Made by a program: the position numbers and the translations under genes. A stretch of 64,000 bases of DNA from Fructilactobacillus carniphilus (GTDB lineage: Bacteria > Bacillota > Bacilli > Lactobacillales > Lactobacillaceae), in NCBI RefSeq assembly GCF_024029675.1, contig NZ_CP097121.1, positions 1,302,001 through 1,366,000 of the forward strand, in the 5' to 3' direction. The notes beneath the pieces are model-generated. The model was not told where the DNA came from. It saw only the letters and a list, made by a program, of their open reading frames with translations, and made no database searches. Positions 57,559 through 64,000 of this stretch are shown in pieces (within the stretch, counting starts at the first letter, position 1; the number at the start of each line of letters is the position of its first letter).

Positions 57559-59916
57559 ATGCAAGAATTAACGGGTTTAACCAGTGCGGAAGTCCAAGCG
57601 CGAGTGCACCAAGGATTGAAGAATACGGAACCTAAACCCCTTACCAAATCAACGGGTCGGATTATTGCCGAGAACGTTTTTACTTTATTTAACTTAATTA
57701 ACGTGGTGCTGGCAGTCATGGTCTTTACAACGGGGAGCTACAAAAACATGCTCTTCTTATTGATTGCCACGGTGAACACCTTGATTGGCATCTTTCAGGA
57801 GCTCCGTTCGAAACGCCAGATTGATAAAATGGCGCTGTTGTCACATTCACCGATTACGGTAATCCGGAACGGAACGGCGGAGTCGATTGCCCCAGCTGAG
57901 ATTGTGGAGGGCGATACGTTAAAGATTACGTTGGGTGACCAACTGCCGGTGGACGGTAAAATCATTGCCACCCAGGAACTGGAAGTTGATGAATCACAAA
58001 TTACGGGGGAAGCCGATCCAATTACCAAAGCAGTTGGTGATTCCGTAACGTCGGGAAGTTTTGTGGTGAGCGGGAATGCATACGTTCAGGTAACCAAGGT
58101 GGGCGATGCGACCTTTGTGAACTCCTTGACTGCCAAGCTTAAACCAACTAAGCAAAATAACAGTCGCTTGTTGCGGTTAATCAACCGGATTATTCGGATT
58201 CTCACCATTATCATTGTGCCACTCGGGGCCATTCTGTTAGCATCACGTTTTTTCCACGGCGTGGGCTACAACCAGGCCATTTTAGGGACGGTTGCTGCCA
58301 TGATGGGAATGATTCCGGAAGGACTGGTGTTACTATCCTCGGTAACGCTGGCAGTTTCCGCGTATAATTTGGCCCGGCAACACGTATTGGTCCGGGATTT
58401 AGCGTCGATTGAAACGCTGGCCCGGGTTGATACGATTTGTCTCGATAAAACGGGAACGATTACGACGGGGAAGTTACAATTTAAAGAGCTACAACTAGCC
58501 ACAAACCAATATTCTGAAGCAGAGGTAAGTGCCATCTTGGGATCGCTGGTCAACGGGATTGCCGATACCAACGAAACAGCGCAAACTCTGCAGCAGCACT
58601 TTACCGAACATCCCTACGCCGTTAGCCACGTGGTGCCGTTTTCTTCGGCTCGCAAGTGGAGTGGTGCGGAGCTGGGGACGACGGGGAACTTTGCCTTGGG
58701 TGCTCCCCAGTTTGTGTTGGATCTAACGCCTGCCCAGCGAGAGCAAGTGGCGACGTTTGCCAAAGCTGGTAACAGAGTGTTGGCACTAGTTCAAGCGGAC
58801 CACATGACGACCACGGAATTACAGGGAACTCGTTTATTGGCGTTCATCTTAATTACGGATGTAATTCGTCCGGACGCAGAGTCGACCTTAGAGTACCTGC
58901 GCAATCAGGGAGTTACTGTAAAGGTGATTTCTGGTGATGATCCGACGACGGTGGCCCAAATTGCCCGCACCACGAACATTCCGGGTTGGGAGCAATTAGT
59001 GGATATGAGTCAGGTGCCAGACGATGCCGATTATCGAGAACTTACCAACCGGTACACGATTTTTGGACGGGTCAAACCGGACCAAAAGGAACAACTAATT
59101 AAGGCCTTACAAGCCAACGGTCACACGGTTGCCATGACCGGTGATGGGGTCAATGATATCCTGGCGTTGCGGCAGTCGAACTGTGGAATTGCGATGGCCA
59201 GTGGAAACGAAAGTACCAAGAGTATTGCGGACTTTGTGTTGATGAACTCGAACTTTTCGGCGCTCATTAACGTGCTTAAAGAGGGACGGCGGGTCATCAA
59301 TAACATAGATAGCATCGCCTCACTCTACCTGATTAAGACGATGTTTTCGGTGATGCTCAGTATTATTTTCTTGTTCTTGGCCAAGGACTATCCCTTCGAA
59401 CCGATTCAGTTAACTCCGATTAACAGCTTGATGGTGGGGATTCCCTCGTTCTTACTGGCATTAGCGCCGGCCTTTCATCCCATCAAGGACCGCTTTGTGG
59501 CTGGGATTACCGGGATTTCGTTGCCGTCCGCTTTGACGGTGGTCATTAATATCTTAGTGATCAATGGGATTGGGGTGTTACTGCACTGGAATCAATTGCA
59601 GTTGTCCACTTTGAGTGTGTTGATTACCGGTTTTGTTTGCTGGCAAGCATTGATTCTGGTTAGTCGACCGCTGAATCCCTATAAGTCAACGGTGGTCTTG
59701 AGTAGCATTGTTCTCTTCTTGTTAACCTTTATCTTTTTACGTCACTTCTTTGGCTTTGACTCAATCTTCAGTTGGCCATTGGGGGCAGTGGGATTGGTCT
59801 TAATCCTCTTAATTAATCCGCTGTTTCTGGGACTACAACGACTGGTCGATCGGGTTACCCCAGTTGTCCAGACGTGGTACCACCAGCTGCAGCACCGTTT
59901 TGCACGATCTAAATAA
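57559..59916 (+). CDS. P-type ATPase, CtpE-like (putative calcium/cation transporter)
   Basis: A 785-residue P-type ATPase. Phosphorylation Asp296 is in C-L-D-K-T-G-T-I; the T-G-E-A motif of the actuator is I-T-G-E-A-D; the transmembrane M4 reads M-I-P-E-G-L-V-L-L; the hinge is M-T-G-D-G-V-N-D. Eight or more helices and no N-terminal metal-binding CxxC are seen, which argues against the P1B heavy-metal group. The M4 P-E-G-L and domain lengths resemble mycobacterial CtpE, a calcium ATPase; the ion is therefore uncertain. ATG 57559 follows AAGTGGGG at about 6 bases. Single gene. Confidence 0.82.
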   Translation: MQELTGLTSAEVQARVHQGLKNTEPKPLTKSTGRIIAENVFTLFNLINVVLAVMVFTTGSYKNMLFLLIATVNTLIGIFQELRSKRQIDKMALLSHSPITVIRNGTAESIAPAEIVEGDTLKITLGDQLPVDGKIIATQELEVDESQITGEADPITKAVGDSVTSGSFVVSGNAYVQVTKVGDATFVNSLTAKLKPTKQNNSRLLRLINRIIRILTIIIVPLGAILLASRFFHGVGYNQAILGTVAAMMGMIPEGLVLLSSVTLAVSAYNLARQHVLVRDLASIETLARVDTICLDKTGTITTGKLQFKELQLATNQYSEAEVSAILGSLVNGIADTNETAQTLQQHFTEHPYAVSHVVPFSSARKWSGAELGTTGNFALGAPQFVLDLTPAQREQVATFAKAGNRVLALVQADHMTTTELQGTRLLAFILITDVIRPDAESTLEYLRNQGVTVKVISGDDPTTVAQIARTTNIPGWEQLVDMSQVPDDADYRELTNRYTIFGRVKPDQKEQLIKALQANGHTVAMTGDGVNDILALRQSNCGIAMASGNESTKSIADFVLMNSNFSALINVLKEGRRVINNIDSIASLYLIKTMFSVMLSIIFLFLAKDYPFEPIQLTPINSLMVGIPSFLLALAPAFHPIKDRFVAGITGISLPSALTVVINILVINGIGVLLHWNQLQLSTLSVLITGFVCWQALILVSRPLNPYKSTVVLSSIVLFLLTFIFLRHFFGFDSIFSWPLGAVGLVLILLINPLFLGLQRLVDRVTPVVQTWYHQLQHRFARSK

Positions 59917-59927
59917 TTATTAAGTAA

Positions 59928-59970
59928 AAAGAGTTATCATCGATGCGGATGATAGCTCTTTGAGTTTTTT
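59928..59970. terminator. Terminator after the P-type ATPase
   Basis: AAAGAGTTATCATC and GATGATAGCTCTTT pair around GATGCG, then a T run; it may also serve the convergent flavodoxin. Confidence 0.82.
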
Positions 59971-59975
59971 ACGGA

Positions 59976-60491
59976 TTAGTTTTGGTTCAGCCAATCATTA
60001 ATTTGATCTTGAACTTCTTGTTGGTAATTACCAGTAATGACGAAATCTTCGCCATCGCTTTCGTTCCCACCCTTTAAGGTTAACCCAGGGAGCACGTTGG
60101 CACCCTTCGCGAGATCCTTGATTTGGGAGAAGACCGTTCCCGTTCCAAAGCCAGAGTTGGTGGCGAAAGGAAGCACCGTTTTACCGTTAAAGTCATAACT
60201 GGATAAAAAGCTAGCCACTGGTTGCGGTAAAGCCATGTCCCAAGTGGGAGTTCCCAGGTAAATGTGATCATACTGAGCAAAATCAGTTACTTGGTCAGCC
60301 AGTTCAGGGTCATGGTGGGATTCTTGATCAGCTTGGGCAGCAGTTAATTGTTGTTGGAAAGTCTTTGGTAGTGGTTCTTTAGTGGTAATGGCAAATAAAT
60401 CACCGCCCACTTGTGCTTGAATCATTTCGGCAATGGCTTTCGTGTTTCCGGTTCTAGAAAAGTAGGCAATTAAATTTTTAGTTTCTGGCAT
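59976..60491 (-). CDS. Flavodoxin
   Basis: A 171-residue flavodoxin of the longer WrbA-unlike type. The FMN phosphate loop is Y-F-S-R-T-G-N-T-K-A-I-A near residues 8-19; the second loop is G-T-P-T-W-D-M-A-L-P-Q-P and the third is A-T-N-S-G-F-G-T-G. ATG 60491 is preferred over an upstream in-frame codon because AGAAAGGA lies 9 bases before it. Electron donor/acceptor unknown. Convergent with the P-type ATPase and divergent from the Mn-catalase. Confidence 0.9.
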   Translation of the reverse strand: MPETKNLIAYFSRTGNTKAIAEMIQAQVGGDLFAITTKEPLPKTFQQQLTAAQADQESHHDPELADQVTDFAQYDHIYLGTPTWDMALPQPVASFLSSYDFNGKTVLPFATNSGFGTGTVFSQIKDLAKGANVLPGLTLKGGNESDGEDFVITGNYQQEVQDQINDWLNQN

Positions 60492-60794
60492 GATGAAGGT
60501 TCCTTTCTGGTACAAAATAATTTATCACAAGTTAATCATAGCACAATGTTCATCCAAAACAGGCTGAAAAGACCGGTTAATCATGCTTATGAGCAACCTC
60601 AATTGTCAATTAAAATAATTTTCTGAATTTTTTTCGCCAAAAATAAGCTTTTTTGATAGACAATGGTAATTCATCGTGATATATTTAATTGCGTGCGATA
60701 CACAAGTGGGCAACTGCTTAACGTGCGGCATGAAAACTATTGGGAAGTAGCTAATGTGAATTAGCTACGGTAAAAAACAGAAAGGATGTTTCTT
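60492..60794 (+). promoter_or_regulatory. Upstream region of Mn-catalase: promoter and perfect hairpin
   Basis: A promoter TAGACA (60657) and TATATT (60680) with a 17-base spacer precedes a leader of about 100 bases. A perfect 8-bp hairpin, GTAGCTAA (60747-60754) with TTAGCTAC (60761-60768), lies about 12 bases before the ribosome binding site AGAAAGGA. It may stabilise the mRNA or serve as an operator. No other feature is seen. Confidence 0.5.
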
Positions 60795-61601
60795 ATGTTT
60801 AAACACACACGCAAACTACAGTACAACGCCAAGCCGGATCGTCCAGATCCATTAATGGCACGTCGCTTACAAGAATCATTGGGAGGCCAATGGGGTGAAG
60901 TGACTGGTATGATGTCTTACCTATCTCAAGGTTGGTCTTCAACTGGTGACGAAAAGTACAAAGATCTTTTATTAGACACTGGTACTGAAGAAATTGCCCA
61001 CGTAGAAATGATTTCTACTATGATTGCCTACTTGTTAGAAGGAGCACCATTTAGCGAACAAGACGCTGCTTACCAAAAGGATCCTGCTTTAGCTTCTGTT
61101 ATGGCTGGGATGGACCCAGAACACGCCTTAGTTCACGGTATGACTGCTAGCTTAAACAACCCGAACGGTTTTGGTTGGAACGCCGGCTACGCTACTTCTA
61201 GTGGTAACCTGGTTGCTGACATGCGGTTCAACGTAACGCGTGAATCAGAAGCTCGTTTACAAGTTAGTCGTCTTTACTACATGACTGAAGACGAAGGAAT
61301 TCGTGACATGTTGAAGTTCTTGTTAGCTCGTGAAACTCAACACCAACTTCAATTCATGAAGGCTCAAGAAGAATTAGAAGAAAAGTACGGTGTAATCGTA
61401 CCAGGTGATATGAAAGAAATTGAACACAAGCAATTCTCTCACGTATTGATGAACTTCTCCGATGGTGAAGGTTCCAAGGCCTTTGAAGGACAAGTTGCTA
61501 AAGACGGTGAGAAATTCACTTACCAAGAAAACCCAGAAGCAATGGGTGGTATTCCTAAGACGAAGCCAGCTGACAAGCGGCTTCACAACGACCAAGGTTA
61601 A
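60795..61601 (+). CDS. Manganese catalase
   Basis: A 268-residue non-heme dimanganese catalase that disproportionates hydrogen peroxide in the cytosol. The metal ligands are Glu35 (G-Q-W-G-E-V), Glu66 and His69 (T-E-E-I-A-H), Glu150 (V-T-R-E-S) and His183 (E-T-Q-H), matching the first three numbers of the L. plantarum enzyme and the last two with a 2-residue shift. Length is normal. Codon choice in this gene is strikingly uniform (TTA, GAA, CAA, GCT), as in highly expressed genes. ATG 60795 follows AGAAAGGA. Confidence 0.95.
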   Translation: MFKHTRKLQYNAKPDRPDPLMARRLQESLGGQWGEVTGMMSYLSQGWSSTGDEKYKDLLLDTGTEEIAHVEMISTMIAYLLEGAPFSEQDAAYQKDPALASVMAGMDPEHALVHGMTASLNNPNGFGWNAGYATSSGNLVADMRFNVTRESEARLQVSRLYYMTEDEGIRDMLKFLLARETQHQLQFMKAQEELEEKYGVIVPGDMKEIEHKQFSHVLMNFSDGEGSKAFEGQVAKDGEKFTYQENPEAMGGIPKTKPADKRLHNDQG

Positions 61602-61623
61602 TTTTAATCCCTTGGTTCAAATG

Positions 61624-61664
61624 AAAGATCGGATCTGTATGACTGCAGACCCGGTCTTTTTTGT
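61624..61664 (+). terminator. Terminator after Mn-catalase
   Basis: AAAGATCGGATCTG and CAGACCCGGTCTTT arms, imperfect, around a TATGACTG loop, followed by a T run. Confidence 0.75.
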
Positions 61665-61883
61665 TTATTTTTTTGTAAACACACGGGCCACAATTGTGAT
61701 GATAGTCAGCAATAACGCGATGCACAATGACCACCCAAAGGCTCCTTGCGGCGAATTATAGGCAATCACGGGCAGGAGGCCAAGCACTGCTTGGGTTTTA
61801 ATGGCATTTACCAAGATGTAAATTTGTACGAGCCAGCTCATCAACGTAATTGCTAAGAGAAAATAAAAATACGTTTTTTTCAA
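61665..61883 (-). CDS. Small membrane protein (72 aa)
   Basis: A short protein starting M-K-K-T-Y-F-Y-F-L with two hydrophobic helices (about residues 4-26 and 50-68) and a C-terminal A-R-V-F-T-K-K. The start is TTG at 61883: GGAGGTGAT lies 5 to 9 bases upstream, a near-perfect Shine-Dalgarno; earlier in-frame codons would overlap it. Family not recognised. Convergent with the Mn-catalase. Confidence 0.65.
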   Translation of the reverse strand: MKKTYFYFLLAITLMSWLVQIYILVNAIKTQAVLGLLPVIAYNSPQGAFGWSLCIALLLTIITIVARVFTKK

Positions 61884-61980
61884 GGAAATCACCTCCAAAT
61901 TTTAGCTTTGTTAGTAATTTATCAAATTTTCCCAGTTAGAACAATAGAATTGTGCTAAACTAGGGTCAAATCTAATTACT

Positions 61981-62038
61981 TAGTGGGTTGCCATCCGCAA
62001 GTCGACTAGCTTGTCGACACGCCACTTAAAAAACAAAA
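61981..62038 (+). ncRNA. Structured leader RNA upstream of pnuC (candidate riboswitch)
   Basis: The 50 bases before the pnuC ribosome binding site can fold into a three-way junction: P1 AGTGG (61982-61986) with CCACT (62022-62026); P2 TTGC (61988-61991) with GCAA (61997-62000), loop CATCC; P3 GTCGAC (62001-62006) with GTCGAC (62013-62018), loop TAGCTT. An A-rich linker and AGGAG follow, then the ATG at 62051. No T-run follows, so control, if any, would be translational. A pnuC-associated NAD+ riboswitch (NAD+-II) is known in other Lactobacillales, but I cannot match its consensus from memory. Confidence 0.45.
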
Positions 62039-62050
62039 GGAGTTTAGATC

Positions 62051-62812
62051 ATGCAGTTATCCCCAAAACGCAAAGACCAAATCATCAACTGGGCTTATCG
62101 AACGGCAGGTTCGAACTGGTTCGATTTATTGGGAGTCGCTATCGTATTAGCAGCAACCATTTCGGCTGGTTATTACGCCACCACGTTAGCGCAGTCACCG
62201 ATTCCGTGGCTCCGCGACAGTACCTGGAAGTGGTTCCCCTTAGGAATTGTCTCCACAATTTCAGCAGTTCTATCTGTGCTATCCACGCGGTACGTGGGTA
62301 AGATTAATAACCTCGGAAATCTGATTGGGTTCATTAACATTGTGATTGCGGGGTTCGTGGACTATGCGTTGGGAAACTTTGGGGCGATTTATACCTATCC
62401 AATTTCCTTCGTGCTTAATATGCTGGCTTGGTTCACATGGCGGACGATTTTTAAACATCGGAAGGGAACGGTTCCGCACGCTAAAGTTGTGATGCCGTTA
62501 ATTGCGGTATTTGCCGTAATTATTAGCTTTGGAATTAACTACTGGGCGTTTCGCCAGGTAAACTTTTTGTTCATCATGACATCGTTAGTTTTTTCATTTT
62601 CGTTAATGGCAGATATTTTGAACGTTTTTAAGGTTAAGTCACAATGGACCGCTTGGGGTGTCTATAACGTCCTCCAGTTGGTCCGGAACGTAACGATGGG
62701 AAACTGGGCCAACGTTGGTAAGTACATTTACTACGTCCTCAACTCAATGATTTCGTTTGTCTACTGGAAGTTAACGGGAAAATCGGTGATCCAATCTCGG
62801 GAGGCTAAATGA
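62051..62812 (+). CDS. pnuC: Nicotinamide riboside transporter PnuC
   Basis: A 253-residue, seven-helix membrane protein of the PnuC family, which takes up nicotinamide riboside for NAD synthesis. Family features are the substrate-site Trp and Asn residues in V-L-N-M-L-A-W-F-T-W-R near residue 118, the repeated N-x-x-Y-W-A-F-R and Q-L-V-R-N motifs, and the G-K-Y-I-Y-Y-V-L-N-S end. AGGAG lies 9 bases before the ATG. The next gene starts inside its stop (ATGA). Confidence 0.94.
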   Translation: MQLSPKRKDQIINWAYRTAGSNWFDLLGVAIVLAATISAGYYATTLAQSPIPWLRDSTWKWFPLGIVSTISAVLSVLSTRYVGKINNLGNLIGFINIVIAGFVDYALGNFGAIYTYPISFVLNMLAWFTWRTIFKHRKGTVPHAKVVMPLIAVFAVIISFGINYWAFRQVNFLFIMTSLVFSFSLMADILNVFKVKSQWTAWGVYNVLQLVRNVTMGNWANVGKYIYYVLNSMISFVYWKLTGKSVIQSREAK

Positions 62813-63399
62813 AAATCATTGACCTTGGCAAGGCCGTTTTACTAATCTTTTTAATCATCTTTGGGGTGTCGTTAGCAACTGCTTTACTGCTGAAAATCAG
62901 ACCGGATTGGAACGAACCATTTTTAAAAATTATTCGTGATCTCCTCATTATTGGCTCGATTTTGTGGTATACGCTTCACGCTCACTTAGTTCAATTTCGG
63001 GGCTTGAATTTTAAACTGGACGGACTGGCGTTAGGGGTAGGGTTAATCGTTATGATTGGCTCAGTCCTGTTGGAACCAGATCAAGGTGATTCCATTAAGT
63101 TACTCCCCTACCAGGTGTTACAGGTGCTGATTTTTGCGCCTATTATGGAAGAAGTTATCTGTCGGGGTGTAATTTTTGGTAACTATGCTTCCGAACAGCT
63201 TGTCATTGCAACTTTAGTTTCCACAGTTTTGTTTGTGGCACTTCATTTTTCCACTAATCTAATTGAGATTGTAGAGTTCGTTTTGATTTCACTGATTCTT
63301 TGTTACGTTCAGTTTAAGACGGAAAATGTGCTAAATTGCATTGTGCTCCACTCTTTGTTGAATTTATCCCTGCTAATTGGAAGCCGATTTTTGCAATGA
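62809..63399 (+). CDS. CPBP-family intramembrane metalloprotease
   Basis: A 196-residue membrane protein of the CPBP/ABI (CAAX protease and bacteriocin-processing) family. The motif E-E-V-I-C-R-G (EExxxR) near residue 111 and the H in V-A-L-H-F-S near 146 and the N/H in the last helix are the expected metal-binding set. About six helices are seen. It overlaps pnuC by 4 bases. Members in lactic acid bacteria are often bacteriocin-immunity proteins, but no bacteriocin gene is visible here, so the role is open. Confidence 0.85.
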   Translation: MKIIDLGKAVLLIFLIIFGVSLATALLLKIRPDWNEPFLKIIRDLLIIGSILWYTLHAHLVQFRGLNFKLDGLALGVGLIVMIGSVLLEPDQGDSIKLLPYQVLQVLIFAPIMEEVICRGVIFGNYASEQLVIATLVSTVLFVALHFSTNLIEIVEFVLISLILCYVQFKTENVLNCIVLHSLLNLSLLIGSRFLQ

Positions 63400-63481
63400 T
63401 AAAGTACTATATAGCTCTGACTCAGACACTAATAGTAATAACAACAAAGACGATGGAAATAACAACTAAAAATTAACGTAG

Positions 63482-63519
63482 AAAGCGTTCTTGAAATTTA
63501 ATTTCAGGAACGCTTTTTT
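63482..63519 (+). terminator. Terminator after the pnuC operon
   Basis: AAAGCGTTCTTGAAAT and ATTTCAGGAACGCTTT form a 16-bp stem with one mismatch and a TTA loop, then a T run. Confidence 0.92.
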
Positions 63520-63716
63520 GTTAACAGTTAGTTTTAGTCAGGGAATAATCACTGAATAATTAATTTTTTTAAGTGTGGAATTATTGAAAAAATAAAAAAT
63601 TTTCCCTTGTTTAATGATCATTTACAGTTGGCGATAATAATAGGATGAAAGCGAATTCAAGCCTAAGAAAAAATAAAAAGGTTCGTCATTTTCTTGCTGA
63701 AAAACAAAAAAACGGC

Positions 63717-63745
63717 TTGTAAGTTAAGAAAATGCGTCCTATAAT
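63717..63745 (+). promoter_or_regulatory. Promoter of the opp-like operon
   Basis: TTGTAA and TATAAT separated by 17 bases, about 47 bases before the ATG. Confidence 0.65.
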
Positions 63746-63792
63746 GAGTAAAATTTAAATTAAAGTTAAGGTATTTATTTGGAGACGATTTT

Positions 63793-64000
63793 ATGACAGC
63801 ACCGACAACAAAACGGCAAACGCTTCTCACGGTTAAGGATTTAACCACCTCATTTAAAATCGATGGGAAGTTTTATCCGGCGATTTCTGAAATTAATATG
63901 AAGATTAAACAAGATGAAATTCTGGCAATTGTGGGTGAATCTGGTTGTGGTAAGAGTACCTTGGTTAATTCCATCATGGGATTACAAGATCCTGCCGAAA
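63793..64000 (+). CDS. oppD: Oligopeptide ABC transporter ATPase OppD-like, N-terminal fragment
   Basis: The first 69 codons of an ABC ATPase that continues past the right edge. It opens with an 11-residue polar tail, then L-L-T-V-K-D-L-T-T-S-F and Walker A G-E-S-G-C-G-K-S-T at about residues 51-59, followed by S-I-M-G-L as in OppD/DppD of peptide transporters. GGAGACG lies 6 bases before the ATG. Presumably the first gene of an opp operon; the rest is not visible. Confidence 0.8.
   Translation, partial: MTAPTTKRQTLLTVKDLTTSFKIDGKFYPAISEINMKIKQDEILAIVGESGCGKSTLVNSIMGLQDPAE

Larger units (their letters stand above)
63400..63792 (+). other. Intergenic region with a possible coding remnant
   Basis: A short frame near 63380-63474 ends in SSDSDTNSNNNKDDGNNN and a stop: a Ser/Asp/Asn-rich tail with no convincing start, which resembles the C-terminus of a secreted or lipoprotein-type linker and may be a gene relic. 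After it come a terminator (63482-63519) and the promoter of the next gene (TTGTAA at 63717, TATAAT at 63740). Nothing else is recognised. Confidence 0.4.

Noticed and set aside
63400..63600. Bacteriocin gene next to the CPBP protease
   Set aside because: No double-glycine leader or short cationic ORF with a good start is present on either strand.

Overview
The window is chromosomal DNA of a low-to-moderate GC Firmicute, almost certainly a member of the Lactobacillaceae. Supporting signs are the 16S/23S sequences, boxA-type rrn leaders, Shine-Dalgarno sequences matching the CCUCC tail of the 16S visible here, TTG/GTG starts, a tRNA-dependent T-box leader, a Mn-catalase with the metal ligands of the Lactobacillus plantarum type, and C30 carotenoid genes. 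The 16S resembles the Fructilactobacillus/Apilactobacillus-like branch as far as I can recall it, but genus is not proven. I see no phage, no insertion sequence, no CRISPR array and no tRNA gene; both rrn operons have tRNA-free spacers.

Layout. 0-17 kb: a truncated secreted protein, an acetyltransferase with a divergent LysR regulator, an MFS exporter, a menB-menE-arsR operon with a divergent hotdog thioesterase, a TPP-riboswitch-controlled ECF transporter module, BioY, recA with a LexA-like box, an APC permease followed by azlCD, an AT-rich lipoprotein, a GNAT with a tiny membrane protein, a thiolase and an unknown acidic protein. 17-36.3 kb: two nearly identical rRNA operons (offset exactly 14,004 bp) flank an 8.7-kb block carrying an orphan MetQ, a C26 peptidase, a DUF2252-ppk1 pair, crtN-crtM and folT with a THF riboswitch. 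36.4-46.7 kb: an MFS protein, the men operon menF-menD-menH-menC, and a methionine T-box operon (metQ, aminotransferase, metN, metI). 46.8-64 kb: cadD with an ArsR/CadX-type sensor, small membrane proteins, redox genes (aldo/keto reductase, disulfide-reductase-like flavoprotein, flavodoxin, Mn-catalase), NUDIX, NrdI, YfhO, a CNNM transporter, Hsp20, a CtpE-like P-type ATPase, pnuC with a structured leader, a CPBP protease, and the start of an opp operon.

How the genes fit together. Two split clusters encode most of the route from chorismate to 1,4-dihydroxy-2-naphthoate (menF, D, H, C in one; menE, menB and probably the DHNA-CoA thioesterase in the other). The thiolase is the entry step to mevalonate, which feeds both quinone side chains and the crtMN carotenoids. 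With Mn-catalase, flavodoxins and the disulfide-reductase-like protein, this suggests a lactic acid bacterium equipped for oxygen exposure. A second theme is cofactor salvage under RNA control: TPP (thiamine ECF), THF (FolT), a Met T-box (MetNIQ), and an unidentified structured leader before pnuC. The items most worth following up are the pnuC leader, the DUF2252-PPK1 coupling, the TPP-controlled ECF module with no substrate-binding component, the disulfide-reductase-like protein lacking its catalytic His, and the sarcin-ricin stem difference between the two 23S copies.
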